64,000 nt of DNA from Desulfosporosinus sp. Sb-LF (GCF_004766055.1 NZ_SPQR01000005.1:285829-349828); one strand, 5' to 3'. Counted from the stretch's first letter, positions 8,866-20,529 are shown. Notes: generated from the sequence alone by a model not told the origin. Numbers and translations are program-made.

Positions 8866-9612
8866 CTAACATCGAGTTAAAATCTCCGGGCCATTTTCTG
8901 TAATCGCAACTGTGTGCTCAAAATGAGCCGATGGTCGGCTATCTTTCGTAACAACAGTCCAGTGATCTTTCAATGACTGCACCTCATACGTACCCATGTT
9001 CACCATGGGCTCAATAGCCAAGGCCATACCTACCTCGAGTCTTGGTCCTCGGCCAGGTTTGCCATAATTAGGGATCTGAGGATCCTCATGCATGGCTCTT
9101 CCAATCCCGTGCCCAACATAATCACGCACTACTGAAAATCCACTCGCTTCCACGTGCGTTTGCACCGCATAGGAGACGTCGTAAAGGCGATTTCCTACCT
9201 TCGCCTGCGCGATTCCCAACATCAGTGATTCTTCAGTCACTCTTAAGAGCTTCAAGATATCTTCACCGACATCGCCAATTGGCAAGGTCACCGCCGCATC
9301 ACCAACATACCCATTAATGACCGCGCCACAATCTATACTAATAATATCTCCAGATTCTAAGGTCCTTAAACCAGGTATTCCATGAACTACCTGCTCATTT
9401 ACAGAGGTACACAGCGTAGCAGGGAAACCATTATACCCTTTGAACGCCGGAATAGCACCCTGTGAACGAATATAGTCCTCGGCAATGCGATCCAATTCGA
9501 GAGTCGTAACACCAGGCTTAACATGCTCACGCATAAGAGCCAGAGTTTCAGCCACGACTCGACCCGCAATCCGCATGCGTTCAAATTGACTCGCATTTTT
9601 CAGCTCAATCAT
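8866..9612 (-). CDS. map: Methionine aminopeptidase, type I
   Basis: Removes the initiator Met from new proteins whose second residue is small, in the cytoplasm. The 248-residue pita-bread enzyme has the dimetal site: Asp in ISIDCGAVINGYVGDAAVT, His in YVGHGIGR, Glu in LAIEPMVN and Glu in FEHTVAITE. The short type Ia form has no N-terminal extension. ATG 9612 is five bases from adk, and its ribosome-binding site is weak, so coupling to adk translation is likely. Confidence 0.96.
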   Translation of the reverse strand: MIELKNASQFERMRIAGRVVAETLALMREHVKPGVTTLELDRIAEDYIRSQGAIPAFKGYNGFPATLCTSVNEQVVHGIPGLRTLESGDIISIDCGAVINGYVGDAAVTLPIGDVGEDILKLLRVTEESLMLGIAQAKVGNRLYDVSYAVQTHVEASGFSVVRDYVGHGIGRAMHEDPQIPNYGKPGRGPRLEVGMALAIEPMVNMGTYEVQSLKDHWTVVTKDSRPSAHFEHTVAITENGPEILTRC

Positions 9613-9617
9613 GATAC

Positions 9618-10274
<657 letters not shown>

Positions 10275-11561
10275 TTATTTCATAAATCCTTGATAGTGCC
10301 TCGACATAAGTTGGGATTCAATCTGTTTCATCGTTTCGAGCGCAACCCCAACTACGATAAGTAGGGATGTTCCACCAAAATAGATGTTCTTGAGTCCAGT
10401 GAGTCCGATAACTAGTGTCGGTAAGACAGCGATCAAAGCTAGAAATAAACCACCGGCTAGCGTTATCCGACTCAATATTTTCGATAAATATTCTGCCGTT
10501 GGGCGCCCAGGACGAAGGCCGGGGATAAATCCCCCATACTTCTTCAGGTTTTCTGCCACATCAGTAGGATTGAATGTGACAGCCGTGTAGAAGTATGTAA
10601 AGAATAAGATGAGCGCGCCGTAGAGTAATAGATATGGGATAGAGTTAATTGTACCGTTCATGCTAAACCAAGTATTGACGAATCTTGCGAACCCGGAGGT
10701 TGGTACCCAAGTTGCAATCGTCTGAGGAAACGCAAGCAGGGAAATCGCAAAAATTACCGGGATAACCCCAGCTTGGTTTACCTTTAAAGGAATATGACTA
10801 CTTTGACCGCCATATACCCGACGCCCAACAACACGTTTAGCATACTGAACTGACACTCTGCGTTGCCCTTCTTGTACATATATGACGCCCGCTGTAATAA
10901 ATATCACGATAATAATCAACCCAAGAATAGATAGGGCGTTGATCTCTCCAACTCGCAACATGTTCCACAGCGATTTAATAGCATCTGGGACACGAGAAAC
11001 AATTCCTGCAAAGATGATAAGGGAAATTCCGTTTCCTATTCCCTTCTCAGTGATTGCCTCCCCTAACCACATAAGAAACGCAGTACCAGCTGTCAAGACG
11101 AGCGTGATGAGTAGATAAATCGGCCATTTCATTGCTGGACTAGGAATAGACAGCGCGCTGCGAATTCCATAAGTCAATCCAAAAGCTTGAATAAAGCCAA
11201 GAACAACGGTGCTATATCTTGTGTACTGTGTAATCTTCTTGCGACCGTAGTCTCCCTCTTTGGCAAGACGTTCAAGAGAGGGAAGCACAATCGTCAATAG
11301 TTGGAGGATAATAGAGGCCGTAATATACGGCGTAATGCTTAGTGCAAACACTGAGAGTCTCTTAAAGGAACCTCCGGAGAGTGTGTCCATAAAATCGAAC
11401 ATACCTCCGGATCCAAGCATTTGTTTTAGCGTATTATGATCGATAAAGGGGATAGGGACATGTGCTCCGATTCGAAAAACCAGAAACATCAGCAAGGTGT
11501 AACCGATTTTTTTCCTGAGATCCGCTACATTCCACGCATTCTTCAGGGAATCGATAATCAT
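10275..11561 (-). CDS. secY: Protein translocase subunit SecY
   Basis: Channel subunit of the general secretion pathway. The 428 residues contain ten predicted membrane segments; recognisable blocks are FRIGAHVPIPFID, LSVFALSITPYITASI (plug/TM2 region), YTRYSTVVLGFIQAFG, GNGISLIIFAGI and the cytosolic loop YGGFIPGLRPGRPTAEYL. ATG 11561 is one base after the rplO stop, so the two are coupled. Its partner SecE is encoded at 36088-36309. Confidence 0.97.
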   Translation of the reverse strand: MIIDSLKNAWNVADLRKKIGYTLLMFLVFRIGAHVPIPFIDHNTLKQMLGSGGMFDFMDTLSGGSFKRLSVFALSITPYITASIILQLLTIVLPSLERLAKEGDYGRKKITQYTRYSTVVLGFIQAFGLTYGIRSALSIPSPAMKWPIYLLITLVLTAGTAFLMWLGEAITEKGIGNGISLIIFAGIVSRVPDAIKSLWNMLRVGEINALSILGLIIIVIFITAGVIYVQEGQRRVSVQYAKRVVGRRVYGGQSSHIPLKVNQAGVIPVIFAISLLAFPQTIATWVPTSGFARFVNTWFSMNGTINSIPYLLLYGALILFFTYFYTAVTFNPTDVAENLKKYGGFIPGLRPGRPTAEYLSKILSRITLAGGLFLALIAVLPTLVIGLTGLKNIYFGGTSLLIVVGVALETMKQIESQLMSRHYQGFMK

Positions 11562-11562
11562 C

Positions 11563-12003
11563 CTATTCCACCTCTACTTTTCCACCCGCCGCAACAATTT
11601 TATTCGCCGCGGCCGGGCTGACTTTGTCAATTTTGACGGTCAGAGCTTTGGTCAATTCCCCTGTTGCTAGAATCTTAACGCCATCTTTGATAGCCTTAAT
11701 CAGACCAATTTCGAAGAGACTTTCGATGGTTACTTCAGCACCCTCTTCAAAACGTTCTAAATCACGGACATTAATGGCAATAATCTCTTTCCTCGAGATA
11801 TTGTTAAAGCCCCTCTTCGGCATCCGGCGAAACAGTGGATTTTGTCCACCTTCAAAGCCTGGTCTGACGCCACCGCCTGCCCGGGAGTTTTGTCCTTTGT
11901 GACCTTTACCGGACGTTTTGCCATGTCCAGATCCGACCCCACGGCCTAAACGCTTAGGTGCATGTGTTGATCCCTCAGCAGGCTTTAGTTCATGCAGTTT
12001 CAT
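11563..12003 (-). CDS. rplO: 50S ribosomal protein L15
   Basis: Late-binding large-subunit protein. Length 146; the Gly/Arg-rich N-terminal extension ([20 protein letters not shown]) and [17 protein letters not shown] are diagnostic, followed by the globular domain ending [15 protein letters not shown] 12003 follows AGGAGGTG. It lies 18 bases after rpmD and one base before secY. Confidence 0.97.
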   Translation of the reverse strand: MKLHELKPAEGSTHAPKRLGRGVGSGHGKTSGKGHKGQNSRAGGGVRPGFEGGQNPLFRRMPKRGFNNISRKEIIAINVRDLERFEEGAEVTIESLFEIGLIKAIKDGVKILATGELTKALTVKIDKVSPAAANKIVAAGGKVEVE

Positions 12004-12021
12004 GCTTGCCTACACCTCCTT

Positions 12022-12204
12022 CTATTGAGCTTGACTTTCTACAGTAACCAAGTGCATGCATTTATGAACCATCCCTAGAATAACAGGGGTGTCCTCATGA
12101 ATTGCACTTGATCCGACTTTTCCTAAGCCAAGCGCTTGTAACACTTTGTGCTGCGCTTTGGAATAGCCAATTGGACTCTTCGTCAGTGTCACTATTACTT
12201 TCAT
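12022..12204 (-). CDS. rpmD: 50S ribosomal protein L30
   Basis: A 60-residue large-subunit protein (alpha-beta ferredoxin-like fold). It reads [21 protein letters not shown], then [20 protein letters not shown], both family signatures. ATG 12204 follows AGGAGGG. It lies between rpsE and rplO. Confidence 0.96.
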   Translation of the reverse strand: MKVIVTLTKSPIGYSKAQHKVLQALGLGKVGSSAIHEDTPVILGMVHKCMHLVTVESQAQ

Positions 12205-12216
12205 GACCGACCCTCC

Positions 12217-12717
12217 TTAACCTAGAACTTCTGCTACGGTCTTACCACGGAGTTTGGCAATATCCTCTGGACGTTTGAGAGATTTCAACGCCACCATCGT
12301 CGCATTGACCATATTGTGTGCGTTTGCCGAACCCAAAGATTTTGCTAAGATATCATGAACACCGGCAACTTCGAGTACCGCACGAACAGCTCCGCCAGCG
12401 ATAACTCCGGTTCCTTTAGAAGCCGGCTTTAATAGCACCTGTCCTGCACCAAACACTCCTAAAATAGGATGTGTAATTGTAGTTCCATGCATAGGAATGC
12501 TGACGAGGTTCTTTTTCGCATCTTCAATTCCTTTTCGAATTGCTTCAGGTACTTCGCCTGCTTTTCCTAAACCTGCTCCAACACGGCCATGGCCGTCTCC
12601 GACCACAACGAGTGCACTAAAGCTGAAACGACGTCCACCTTTTACTACTTTGGCTACACGGGCAATGTGAACAACCTTTTCATTCATGTCCGACTTGTTT
12701 GCTTCGAATTTCGCCAA
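12217..12717 (-). CDS. rpsE: 30S ribosomal protein S5
   Basis: Small-subunit protein at the mRNA entry with roles in accuracy. The 166-residue product has the N-terminal dsRBD-like domain ([19 protein letters not shown]) and the C-terminal fold with [15 protein letters not shown]. The start is TTG 12717, 11 bases after GGAGG; the next Met is internal to the usual N-terminal region. It lies between rplR and rpmD. Confidence 0.96.
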   Translation of the reverse strand: MAKFEANKSDMNEKVVHIARVAKVVKGGRRFSFSALVVVGDGHGRVGAGLGKAGEVPEAIRKGIEDAKKNLVSIPMHGTTITHPILGVFGAGQVLLKPASKGTGVIAGGAVRAVLEVAGVHDILAKSLGSANAHNMVNATMVALKSLKRPEDIAKLRGKTVAEVLG

Positions 12718-12744
12718 TTTGATTTTTCCCTCCTTTACTCTAGC

Positions 12745-13113
12745 TTAAAAGCTGAGTCCAGCTTCACGTGCTGATTCCGCCAATGCTGAGATTCGGCCGT
12801 GATAAACATTTCCTCCACGATCGAAGACAACTTGCGTAATTCCTTTTTCAAGGGCTTTCTTCGCAACTAATTCGCCGACCTTTTGAGCTCCGGCAGTATT
12901 TCCACCGGAAAGATCAGCAGCTTTGAATTCTGGATCAAGGGAAGAAGCGGCAACAAGAGTCGTGCCGAGCTCATCATTGATTACTTGAGCGTAAATATGA
13001 TTTAAACTCCGGAAAACTGCCAAACGCGGACGCCCAGCATTACCGGCAACAACCTTACGGATGCTTTTATGCTTTTTAATGCGAATTGCCTTGCGATCAA
13101 TGCGCTTAATCAA
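12745..13113 (-). CDS. rplR: 50S ribosomal protein L18
   Basis: 5S rRNA-binding protein of the central protuberance. The 122 residues show [18 protein letters not shown], the [14 protein letters not shown] helix and the tail [26 protein letters not shown], read in two conserved blocks. ATG 13113 follows AGGAGTGAG. It is 54 bases from rplF, one of the wider gaps of the operon. Confidence 0.97.
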   Translation of the reverse strand: MIKRIDRKAIRIKKHKSIRKVVAGNAGRPRLAVFRSLNHIYAQVINDELGTTLVAASSLDPEFKAADLSGGNTAGAQKVGELVAKKALEKGITQVVFDRGGNVYHGRISALAESAREAGLSF

Positions 13114-13167
13114 AGGGAACTCACTCCTTTCACGATTGGCAAGAGATTTGGCCCTTACCTAAATTGT

Positions 13168-13722
13168 TTACTTCTTACCGCCCTTTTTACCGCCAGTTTT
13201 ACCGACCTTACGACGAACAACTTCGTTTTCATATCGAATCCCTTTACCTTTGTAAGGTTCAGGTTCGCGTTCAGATCGTACAACAGCAGCAAAAGCTCCT
13301 ACGAGTTCTTTATCCATCCCTTTAATCAATATTTTATTGGGCGCAGGGACTTCAAAATCAATTCCTTCAAAGGGAGTAAGTTCTACTGGGTGAGACTTGC
13401 CCACCGTCAAGACGAGCTTATTTCCTTGTTTAGAAGCACGATATCCAACCCCAACCATATCCAATCCCTTGGTAAATCCGGCCGTAACGCCTTCCACCAT
13501 ATTGGCGATCAGCGAACGGGTCAATCCATGCAACGAACGGTTAAACGGTTCATCATCTGGTCGTGTGACAATGATTTGCGCGTTTTCAACAACAATGTTC
13601 ATTGCAGAATGCATTTCTTTCGTTAAAGTTCCTTTCGGACCCTTAACAGTGACCACATTTTCTTCTATTTTGAAGTCCACACCACTGGGAATACCAATGG
13701 GGCGCTTGCCAATTCTGGACAT
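13168..13722 (-). CDS. rplF: 50S ribosomal protein L6
   Basis: Large-subunit protein near the GTPase centre, made of two related domains. The 184-residue product starts [15 protein letters not shown] and carries the conserved [13 protein letters not shown] near the end, with a Lys/Gly tail. ATG 13722 follows GGAGGTG. Standard place between rpsH and rplR. Confidence 0.97.
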   Translation of the reverse strand: MSRIGKRPIGIPSGVDFKIEENVVTVKGPKGTLTKEMHSAMNIVVENAQIIVTRPDDEPFNRSLHGLTRSLIANMVEGVTAGFTKGLDMVGVGYRASKQGNKLVLTVGKSHPVELTPFEGIDFEVPAPNKILIKGMDKELVGAFAAVVRSEREPEPYKGKGIRYENEVVRRKVGKTGGKKGGKK

Positions 13723-13744
13723 TCACTGCACCTCCGTCGCGAAA

Positions 13745-14143
13745 TTACCAAATGTAGGAGATCACTTCTCCGCCAAGGCCCTCTTTCCGGGCGTTCTTAT
13801 CTGTCATTATTCCCTTCGATGTCGAAATGACAGCGATACCAAGTCCACCAAGAACTTTCGGAATTTCATCCTTCTTCGCATAAACGCGCAGTCCCGGACG
13901 GCTAATCCGTTTTAGCCCGGTTATAACACGCTCACGGTTTGGACCGTATTTCAAATACATCCGAATCACGCCTTGTTTGTCATCCGCAATGAATTCTACG
14001 TCTTTGATATAACCTTCTGATTTAAGCAATTCCGCAAGCTCTTTTTTAATACGAGAAGCTGGTACCTCAACTTTATCGTGGTAAACCATTCCCGCGTTGC
14101 GGATACGTGTTAAAAAGTCTGCAATCGGATCTGACATTGACAC
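13745..14143 (-). CDS. rpsH: 30S ribosomal protein S8
   Basis: Primary 16S rRNA binder of the central domain; in several bacteria it represses the spc operon. The 132-residue product begins [14 protein letters not shown] and ends with [17 protein letters not shown] and GGEVISYIW. Two starts are possible: GTG 14143 (nine bases after GGGGG) and ATG 14137. Spacing favours GTG. Confidence 0.96.
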   Translation of the reverse strand: MSMSDPIADFLTRIRNAGMVYHDKVEVPASRIKKELAELLKSEGYIKDVEFIADDKQGVIRMYLKYGPNRERVITGLKRISRPGLRVYAKKDEIPKVLGGLGIAVISTSKGIMTDKNARKEGLGGEVISYIW

Positions 14144-14171
14144 TTCAGTCGTCCCCCTTCCTTACGATGTT

Positions 14172-14357
14172 TTACCAACTAGCCTTCGTGATTCCAGGAA
14201 GTTCACCTTTGTGAGCCAACTCCCGGAAGCAAATCCGGCAAATTCCAAATTTCCGCATGTAAGCATGGGGACGTCCACAAAGCTTGCAACGGTTATGCGA
14301 ACGCACTACGAACTTTTGTCCACGGTTTTGGCGGACAACCATTGATGTCTTAGCCAC
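14172..14357 (-). CDS. rpsN: 30S ribosomal protein S14, zinc form
   Basis: Type Z S14 of 61 residues, a head protein. The zinc site is [20 protein letters not shown], with four Cys in two CxxC pairs. GTG 14357 lies nine bases after AAAGGAGG. The zinc-independent paralogue, if any, is not in this window. Confidence 0.96.
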   Translation of the reverse strand: MAKTSMVVRQNRGQKFVVRSHNRCKLCGRPHAYMRKFGICRICFRELAHKGELPGITKASW

Positions 14358-14377
14358 GTGCTTGAACCTCCTTTACT

Positions 14378-14917
14378 CTAATCACGGTACGGCATTCCGA
14401 ACCCACGAAGCAACTCACGTGCTTCCTCGTCCGACTTTGCCGTAGTTACGAAGACTACATCCATTCCCCGGAGTTTATCGATCTTGTCATACTCCATTTC
14501 TGGGAAAATCAGTTGTTCCTTGATTCCTAATGTGTAATTTCCACGACCATCAAACGCTTTAGCGGACACACCACGGAAGTCACGGACACGAGGTAAAGCC
14601 ACGTTCAAAAGGCGATCCATGAATTCATACATCCGCTGGCCACGCAGGGTCACTTTACAGCCGATTGGCATTCCTTCACGGAGTTTAAATGCCGAAATGG
14701 ATTTCTTAGCCCTTGTGACAATTGGTTTTTGTCCCGTAATCTTCATTAAGTCTCCAACAGCCGAATCAATCGCTTTGGAGTTTTGAACCGCTTCTCCAAC
14801 ACCCATATTGAGTACAATCTTATCAATTTTGGGGATTTGCATGACATTAGCATAAGCAAACTTCTGCTGTAAGGCAGGAGCGATTTCGTTAAGGTATCTA
14901 TCTTTCAGACGAGCCAC
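14378..14917 (-). CDS. rplE: 50S ribosomal protein L5
   Basis: 5S rRNA-binding protein of the central protuberance that contacts P-site tRNA. The 179 residues include [31 protein letters not shown] and the C-terminal [22 protein letters not shown] 14917 follows AGGAGGG. It lies between rplX and rpsN. Confidence 0.97.
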   Translation of the reverse strand: MARLKDRYLNEIAPALQQKFAYANVMQIPKIDKIVLNMGVGEAVQNSKAIDSAVGDLMKITGQKPIVTRAKKSISAFKLREGMPIGCKVTLRGQRMYEFMDRLLNVALPRVRDFRGVSAKAFDGRGNYTLGIKEQLIFPEMEYDKIDKLRGMDVVFVTTAKSDEEARELLRGFGMPYRD

Positions 14918-14937
14918 TGGGGTCCCTCCTTTCGCGA

Positions 14938-15291
14938 TTAGTGTTTATCCGGTAGATTAACGCCGCAATGTTTGCAGACGCGTGATTTTCCGTTTTCCGT
15001 CACTTTGAAACTGACACGAGTCACGGAATTACACTCTTGGCAAAATAACATAACGTTCGAGCTGGCCATAGGAGCTTCTTTCTCCACAATACCACCTTGA
15101 GGCATGCTTTGAGAAGGTTTTGTATGTCGTTTAATCATGTTTGCCTTCTCAACCACTACGCGACCTTTCTTGAGAATCACGTCGATAATTTTGCCTTTTT
15201 TACCGGCATCTTTACCGCTGATAACCATAACAAAGTCGCCTTTTTTGACATGTATATTCTTAGGTTGTACCTTATGCTTAGTAGCAGCCAC
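14938..15291 (-). CDS. rplX: 50S ribosomal protein L24
   Basis: Assembly-initiator protein at the exit-tunnel side, with a KOW domain ([18 protein letters not shown]). A C-terminal zinc-type pair is also visible, CQEC and CKHC. ATG 15306 has no ribosome-binding site, whereas GTG 15291 lies exactly six bases after GGAGGTG. I therefore take GTG, giving 117 residues beginning [11 protein letters not shown] after the initiator. It lies between rplN and rplE. Confidence 0.95.
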   Translation of the reverse strand: MAATKHKVQPKNIHVKKGDFVMVISGKDAGKKGKIIDVILKKGRVVVEKANMIKRHTKPSQSMPQGGIVEKEAPMASSNVMLFCQECNSVTRVSFKVTENGKSRVCKHCGVNLPDKH

Positions 15292-15319
15292 TTTCTTCAC
15301 CTCCATCTGTCATGGGGTC

Positions 15320-15685
15320 TTAGATAACTTCCGGTGCCAGGGAAATAATTTTCATGTAGTTGTCACGCAGCTCACGAGCTACTGGTCCAAAGATACGTGT
15401 CCCACGTGGACTTTTGTCATCTTTGATAAGAACCGCTGCGTTCTCACTAAAACGAATATAGGAACCGTCAATACGTTTGATTTCTTTCCTTGTTCGCACT
15501 ATGACGGCCTTAACAACTTCCCCTTTTTTAACAACGCCCCCTGGCGTTGCTTGCTTAACAGAAGCAACAATAATATCGCCAATCGAAGCATACCGGCGCA
15601 TTGAGCCGCCCAGTACTCGAATACACATTAACTCTTTAGCGCCTGAGTTGTCTCCAACTCTAACCCTAGTCTGTACCTGGATCAT
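15320..15685 (-). CDS. rplN: 50S ribosomal protein L14
   Basis: Large-subunit protein at the 30S interface and the binding site of the silencing factor RsfS. The 121-residue product starts [20 protein letters not shown], with [14 protein letters not shown] and [14 protein letters not shown] 15685; it lies 36 bases after rpsQ. Confidence 0.97.
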   Translation of the reverse strand: MIQVQTRVRVGDNSGAKELMCIRVLGGSMRRYASIGDIIVASVKQATPGGVVKKGEVVKAVIVRTRKEIKRIDGSYIRFSENAAVLIKDDKSPRGTRIFGPVARELRDNYMKIISLAPEVI

Positions 15686-15721
15686 TCCTATTGACCCCCT
15701 TCCGAACTAAATATAATAGTT

Positions 15722-15982
15722 TTAGAGAGCAAGTGATTTCTGAGTGATCTCAACCACACGCCAACACTTATCTTTACTAATAGGGCGAGTTTCCATGATT
15801 GAGACAATGTCTCCTATATGAGCTTCATTGTTCTCATCATGAGCCTTATAGTTCTTAGTGCGAGTGAACGTCTTCTTATAAATAGGATGACGCTCAGTAA
15901 TTTCAACAGCTACTACGACAGTTTTATCCATCTTGTCGCTGACTACTTTGCCAATTCGGACCTTGCGCTGGGCTCTTTCCAC
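15722..15982 (-). CDS. rpsQ: 30S ribosomal protein S17
   Basis: OB-fold protein that binds 16S helix 11 early in assembly. The 86 residues show [20 protein letters not shown] and [19 protein letters not shown] 15982 follows AGGAGG. It lies between rpmC and rplN. Confidence 0.97.
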   Translation of the reverse strand: MERAQRKVRIGKVVSDKMDKTVVVAVEITERHPIYKKTFTRTKNYKAHDENNEAHIGDIVSIMETRPISKDKCWRVVEITQKSLAL

Positions 15983-16005
15983 TCTAAAAAGCCTCCTTTC
16001 TCAAC

Positions 16006-16209
16006 TTAGGCACGTTCAATTTGTAACTCGCGCTCACGGAGAATTGTTTTACCGCGGGCAATTCCTTTACGAACTTCACGAATTCTCATAGGATTGTCGA
16101 GTTGTCCCGTTGCCAATTGGAAACGCAAATTAAACAGTTCTGTTTTGAACTCGTCGATTTCCTTTAAAACTTCATCATTTGTTAGGTCGCGGAAATCCTT
16201 AGTTTTCAT
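16006..16209 (-). CDS. rpmC: 50S ribosomal protein L29
   Basis: Two-helix protein at the tunnel exit, near the trigger factor and SRP docking site. The family core [23 protein letters not shown] is present, read here in two overlapping blocks. The frame opens at GTG 16218, which lies inside the ribosome-binding site GGAGGTG; ATG 16209, eight bases further, gives 67 residues and is the likely start. It overlaps the end of rplP by 11 bases. Confidence 0.95.
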   Translation of the reverse strand: MKTKDFRDLTNDEVLKEIDEFKTELFNLRFQLATGQLDNPMRIREVRKGIARGKTILRERELQIERA

Positions 16210-16636
16210 TTGCGCCACCTCCTTCTAGCTCTACACGGGAAAAAATTTTACATTTAATCGGAAGCTTATGCATTGCGAGTCTCAAAGCCTCACGAGCTGT
16301 TTCCTCAGCGACTCCGTCTAATTCAAACATTACGCGTCCTGGCTTAACAACAGCAACCCAATATTCCGGTGAACCTTTACCACTACCCATACGTGTTTCA
16401 GCAGGTTTTGCAGTAACTGGCTTATCCGGGAATATCTTAATCCAAACTTGACCACCCCGTTTAATATAACGAGTCATTGCAATACGAGCAGCCTCGATTT
16501 GACGGTTCGTAATCCAGCCACAATCCAATGCCACAAGACCGTATTCACCAAAAGTAATGGTGTTACCGCGTGTAGCTTTACCTGACATATGACCACGATG
16601 TTGTTTACGATGTTTCACTCTGGATGGGACTAACAT
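16199..16636 (-). CDS. rplP: 50S ribosomal protein L16
   Basis: Organises the A-site and peptidyl-transferase surroundings. The 145-residue product starts [15 protein letters not shown] and has [20 protein letters not shown] and [17 protein letters not shown] blocks. ATG 16636 directly abuts the rpsC stop, and the end overlaps rpmC, so translation of the three is probably coupled. Confidence 0.97.
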   Translation of the reverse strand: MLVPSRVKHRKQHRGHMSGKATRGNTITFGEYGLVALDCGWITNRQIEAARIAMTRYIKRGGQVWIKIFPDKPVTAKPAETRMGSGKGSPEYWVAVVKPGRVMFELDGVAEETAREALRLAMHKLPIKCKIFSRVELEGGGANEN

Positions 16637-17299
16637 CTAGTTTCCTCCTTCCACCTGAGCGACGACCTTTTTGGCAGGAAGTACCTCACCTTTATAAATC
16701 CAAACCTTGATACCAATCTTACCGTACGTAGTATTGGCTTCAGCGAACCCGTAGTCAATATCTGCGCGCAGTGTGTGAAGGGGTACTTTCCCTTCATGAT
16801 ACCATTCGGTTCGGGCAATTTCGGCTCCAGCCAAACGACCGCTGCATTGAATTTTAATACCTTGTGCGCCTGTCCGCATTGTCCGGCCAACAGTTTGCTT
16901 CATTGCCCGACGGAAGGACACCCGTTTTTCAAGTTGTAATGCAATATTTTCGGCTACCAGCGTGGCATCCATTTCGGGTTTCTTGATTTCTACAATGTTT
17001 ACAGTCACTTGCTTTTTAGTGATGGCTTCGAGCTGTTTGCGCAAGTTCTCAACTTCTTGACCGCCACGGCCGATTACGATACCAGGCTTGGCAGCATGAA
17101 CCGACACTTTAACACGACTAGCTGCTCGTTCAATCTCAACTTTAGGACATCCCGCTTGTTTGAGCTTATTTTTTACGAACGCACGGATCTTCAAATCCTC
17201 ATGAAGAAGTTCCATGTAGTTTTTGTCTGCATACCATCGGCTTTCCCAGTCCCGGATAATTCCGATGCGGAGGCCTTTGGGATTAACCTTTTGACCCAC
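16637..17299 (-). CDS. rpsC: 30S ribosomal protein S3
   Basis: mRNA-entry protein with helicase role together with S4 and S5. An N-terminal KH domain ([21 protein letters not shown], read around residues 60-80) and the C-terminal S3 domain are present. The open frame extends 24 codons upstream, but GTG 17299, seven bases after AAGGAGGGC, gives the classical (V)[12 protein letters not shown] start and 220 residues. Confidence 0.97.
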   Translation of the reverse strand: MGQKVNPKGLRIGIIRDWESRWYADKNYMELLHEDLKIRAFVKNKLKQAGCPKVEIERAASRVKVSVHAAKPGIVIGRGGQEVENLRKQLEAITKKQVTVNIVEIKKPEMDATLVAENIALQLEKRVSFRRAMKQTVGRTMRTGAQGIKIQCSGRLAGAEIARTEWYHEGKVPLHTLRADIDYGFAEANTTYGKIGIKVWIYKGEVLPAKKVVAQVEGGN

Positions 17300-17303
17300 A
17301 GTT

Positions 17304-17645
17304 TTAGCCCTCCTTCTTCTCGCCCACAACCACAGTAATGTGACTCGTCCGTTTCCGGATTTGGTCCGCACGTCCCATGGCCCGAGGCTTGATGCGTTTT
17401 AAGGTCGGTCCTTGATCCACACATATTTCAGTAATAATCAGATCATCAACATTCATATCATAGTTGTGTCCTGCATTAGCGACTGCTGACTTCAACACCT
17501 TCGCCACATCATCCGTGGACCCATTAGGTGTAAATTGAAGAATAGCGAACGCATCACTGACATTTTTGCCACGAATCAAATTAACGACCTGGCGCACCTT
17601 GCGAGGAGAGATACGTACATATTTTGCCACTGCCTTTGCTTGCAT
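17304..17645 (-). CDS. rplV: 50S ribosomal protein L22
   Basis: Its beta-hairpin lines the exit tunnel. The 113 residues include [20 protein letters not shown] and the tunnel-hairpin block [21 protein letters not shown], seen at residues 82-102. ATG 17645. It is four bases from rpsC. Confidence 0.97.
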   Translation of the reverse strand: MQAKAVAKYVRISPRKVRQVVNLIRGKNVSDAFAILQFTPNGSTDDVAKVLKSAVANAGHNYDMNVDDLIITEICVDQGPTLKRIKPRAMGRADQIRKRTSHITVVVGEKKEG

Positions 17646-17667
17646 ATGCCTTTAGCCTCCTCTCGAA

Positions 17668-17949
17668 TTAACGTAAGCCGCTGGATTTTTCGCTTCCAGC
17701 ATGGCCCTTATAGGTGCGAGTTGGCGAAAATTCGCCCAGTTTATGCCCAACCATGTCTTCGGTAACATAGACCGGCACGTGTTTTCGTCCATCGTGAACC
17801 GCAATGGTGAGTCCGACCATTTGCGGGAAAATTGTTGAGCGTCTGGACCACGTCTTAATGACGCGTTTTTCACCCGATTCGTTCATCGCTTCAACACGAT
17901 CAAGCAAACGAGTTTCGACGAAAGGTCCTTTTTTAAGAGATCTGCTCAT
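17668..17949 (-). CDS. rpsS: 30S ribosomal protein S19
   Basis: Head protein that pairs with S13 and contacts A-site tRNA. The 93-residue product starts [16 protein letters not shown] and contains [20 protein letters not shown] and [20 protein letters not shown] 17949 follows AGGAGG. Confidence 0.97.
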   Translation of the reverse strand: MSRSLKKGPFVETRLLDRVEAMNESGEKRVIKTWSRRSTIFPQMVGLTIAVHDGRKHVPVYVTEDMVGHKLGEFSPTRTYKGHAGSEKSSGLR

Positions 17950-17967
17950 TTATGGGCCTCCTTTCGA

Positions 17968-18795
17968 CTACTTACTGCGCCGTTTCACAATAAAGCGATT
18001 CGACGGATTTTTCTTTTTCCGAGTCTTAGCTCCAAGTGCTGGTTTACCCCAAGGAGTAACAGGGTTACGACCGATCGAGTTACGGCCTTCACCACCACCA
18101 TGTGGATGGTCACAAGGATTCATAACGGAACCACGAACTGTTGGACGAATGCCCATCCAGCGTGATCTTCCCGCTTTACCGATATTAATGTTCTCGTGGT
18201 CTAAGTTACCAACTTGTCCAATGGTTGCACGGCATTCAATTCGAATCATACGCATTTCACCGGACGGAAGTCGTAAAGTTGCGTAAGAGCCTTCCTTCGC
18301 CATCAGTTGAGCAGAACCGCCAGCACTACGCACCATTTGCGCCCCTTTGCCAGGTTTCATCTCAATATTGTGTAGCAAGGTACCCACAGGAATATTTTGC
18401 AGTGGTAACGTGTTTCCAACTTTGATGTCGGCATCTGGGCCGGAAACTACCATTTGATCCACTTTTAGCCCATTAGGAGCTAAGATATAGGTTTTTAAGC
18501 CATCTTGATAGAACAATAAGGCTATATTGGCCGAACGGTTCGGATCATATTCGATGCTAGCTACACGAGCAGGAATACCATCTTTATTCCGTTTAAAGTC
18601 AATGACACGGTACATTTTTTTATGTCCGCCGCCTTGGTGACGAACACTCAATCGTCCATCGTTGTTCCGGCCTGCCTTTTTGGTCAAAGGCTTGACTAAG
18701 GAGCGTTCAGGCTCAGTTCTGGTGATTTCTTCAAACGTCGAAACAGTCATATTCCGACGACTTGGAGATGTCGGTTTAAATGATTTCAATGCCAT
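17968..18795 (-). CDS. rplB: 50S ribosomal protein L2
   Basis: Essential for subunit joining and close to the peptidyl-transferase centre. The 275 residues have the N-terminal OB-like domain, the SH3-like domain and the conserved C-terminal block with [18 protein letters not shown], including the His important for activity. ATG 18795. Largest ribosomal protein of the S10 operon, placed after rplW. Confidence 0.98.
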   Translation of the reverse strand: MALKSFKPTSPSRRNMTVSTFEEITRTEPERSLVKPLTKKAGRNNDGRLSVRHQGGGHKKMYRVIDFKRNKDGIPARVASIEYDPNRSANIALLFYQDGLKTYILAPNGLKVDQMVVSGPDADIKVGNTLPLQNIPVGTLLHNIEMKPGKGAQMVRSAGGSAQLMAKEGSYATLRLPSGEMRMIRIECRATIGQVGNLDHENINIGKAGRSRWMGIRPTVRGSVMNPCDHPHGGGEGRNSIGRNPVTPWGKPALGAKTRKKKNPSNRFIVKRRSK

Positions 18796-18829
18796 GAATT
18801 TTCATTTTCCTCCTTTGCTTCAAGCTTTC

Positions 18830-19117
18830 TTACAGACCCGCGTAGTTATCAATCTTATCTCCAGCTTTAAGCGTAGCAATCGCTTTTTTGCGGTCAGATG
18901 TTTTTCCAAGATACTTGCCTACCCGTTTCTTTTTACCTTTTACACTGACTGTACGGAGTTCGACAACCGAAACCTTGAACATCTTTTCTACCGCTGCTTT
19001 GATTTCGATTTTGTTTGCAGCAGGATTTACCCAGAAGGTGTATTTATTTTCCTCGACAAGTCCAACAGACTTCTCAGAGATTACGGGACTTTTGAGGACA
19101 TCTCGTGCGTCGCGCAT
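18830..19117 (-). CDS. rplW: 50S ribosomal protein L23
   Basis: Tunnel-exit protein and docking site for trigger factor and SRP. The 95 residues include LKSPVISEKSVGLVEENKYTF, read in the first 30 residues, and KIEIKAAVEKMFKVSV. ATG 19117 overlaps the rplD stop by one base (TAATG), so the pair is translationally coupled. Confidence 0.97.
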   Translation of the reverse strand: MRDARDVLKSPVISEKSVGLVEENKYTFWVNPAANKIEIKAAVEKMFKVSVVELRTVSVKGKKKRVGKYLGKTSDRKKAIATLKAGDKIDNYAGL

Positions 19118-19740
19118 TACGCTAACACCTCCTCTGTTTTTGTTACTGCAGCTTTGGTCATCACGAGCACATCATAATGTAGTATGTCATAAACATTCAT
19201 CCCAGCAACATCAGTTGCCTTTACACCCACTATATTGCGAGCGGAACGAAGCACCGCCTCATCAACATCATCCATTACGATCATAGCTTTCTTGTCTGCA
19301 TGAAGTGCCTTGAGCACTTTAACCATTTCACGAGTTTTTGCTTCACCCATGCTCAGAACATCCAGGACAATCAACTGTTGCTCCATAACTTTCGAAGAGA
19401 GTGCCGAGTGCAAAGCCAATCGGCGAACTTTTTTAGGTAATTTGAAGCCGTATTTACGTGGTTTAGGTGCGAATATAACACCGCCGCCTCTCCACAATGG
19501 AGAACGCGTACTACCAGAACGTGCACGTCCTGTACCTTTTTGACGCCATGGTTTTCGTCCACCTCCGCGCACTTCACCGCGTAACAAGGCGGATTGTGTG
19601 CCTCTCCTAGCTGATGCAAGTTGAGATACAACAGCAGAATGAAGAACGTGGACGTTTGGAGTTATTCCAAATACACTTTCGCTAAGTTCGATTTCTCCGA
19701 CCGAAGCGCCTTGCATATTTAACACTTGAACTTTCGGCAT
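19117..19740 (-). CDS. rplD: 50S ribosomal protein L4
   Basis: Tunnel protein; in some bacteria it also represses the S10 operon. The 207-residue product shows the tunnel-loop signature [19 protein letters not shown] and [19 protein letters not shown] 19740 follows AGGAGG. It lies 23 bases after rplC. Confidence 0.97.
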   Translation of the reverse strand: MPKVQVLNMQGASVGEIELSESVFGITPNVHVLHSAVVSQLASARRGTQSALLRGEVRGGGRKPWRQKGTGRARSGSTRSPLWRGGGVIFAPKPRKYGFKLPKKVRRLALHSALSSKVMEQQLIVLDVLSMGEAKTREMVKVLKALHADKKAMIVMDDVDEAVLRSARNIVGVKATDVAGMNVYDILHYDVLVMTKAAVTKTEEVLA

Positions 19741-19763
19741 TGCTTATTCCTCCTTTCTCAGTG

Positions 19764-20393
19764 TTACTTCGCCTTGACAGAAGGCTTCAGAATGAGCAAC
19801 GATTTATTCGCTCCTGGGACAGATCCCCTGATCAAAATTAGGTTTTTATCCATATCAACCCGGACAACTTCCAGGTTTTGTACTGTTACACGTTCGCCAC
19901 CCATACGTCCGGGCAGTTCACGACCTTTAAATACTCGAGCTGGGCCCTTCGCGCCAAGGGAACCTGAACGACGATGATACTTCGAACCGTGCGCCATTGG
20001 TCCACGACTAGCGTTATGACGCTTAATCATTCCAGCGAAGCCCTTACCCTTTGATGTCCCAACGACATCAATCTTGTCGCCAACTGTAAACAGATCCACT
20101 AATACTTCTTGGCCGATTTCATAGCTATCGACGTCATTAACTTTAAACTCACGAACATACCGCATCGGTTTAAGCGATGCTTTCTGGAAATGTCCTTTTC
20201 GCGGCTTATTACTTAAGCCATCGCGAAGCATTGAGAAGCCAAGTTGAATAGCGTTGTAGCCATCAGTCGCTACAGTTTTCTTCTGCACAACTGGACATGG
20301 GCCTGCCTCGACGACTGTGACCGGGACTACACGCCCTTCTGCAGTGAAAATTTGAGTCATGCCGACCTTTTTCCCTAAAATTCCTTTTGACAC
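19764..20393 (-). CDS. rplC: 50S ribosomal protein L3
   Basis: Early-assembly large-subunit protein whose loop reaches the A-site. The family core [20 protein letters not shown] and [13 protein letters not shown] are present. The open frame starts at GTG 20402, but that codon is inside the ribosome-binding site AGGAGGTG; GTG 20393, six bases downstream, gives the usual (V)[13 protein letters not shown] start and 209 residues. Unusually, 190 bases with their own promoter separate it from rpsJ. Confidence 0.96.
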   Translation of the reverse strand: MSKGILGKKVGMTQIFTAEGRVVPVTVVEAGPCPVVQKKTVATDGYNAIQLGFSMLRDGLSNKPRKGHFQKASLKPMRYVREFKVNDVDSYEIGQEVLVDLFTVGDKIDVVGTSKGKGFAGMIKRHNASRGPMAHGSKYHRRSGSLGAKGPARVFKGRELPGRMGGERVTVQNLEVVRVDMDKNLILIRGSVPGANKSLLILKPSVKAK

Positions 20394-20529
20394 GAATGCC
20401 ACCTCCTGAACGCTTTGAAGTGCGCCAGATCTTTCTGGAGCACGAGAGCGTCGTTTTATTTATTTTTGTTAGTGACTTATCGGCAGCTACTCCACGCTAC
20501 CGGGTGTTTCACGCAACAAACATAACGAT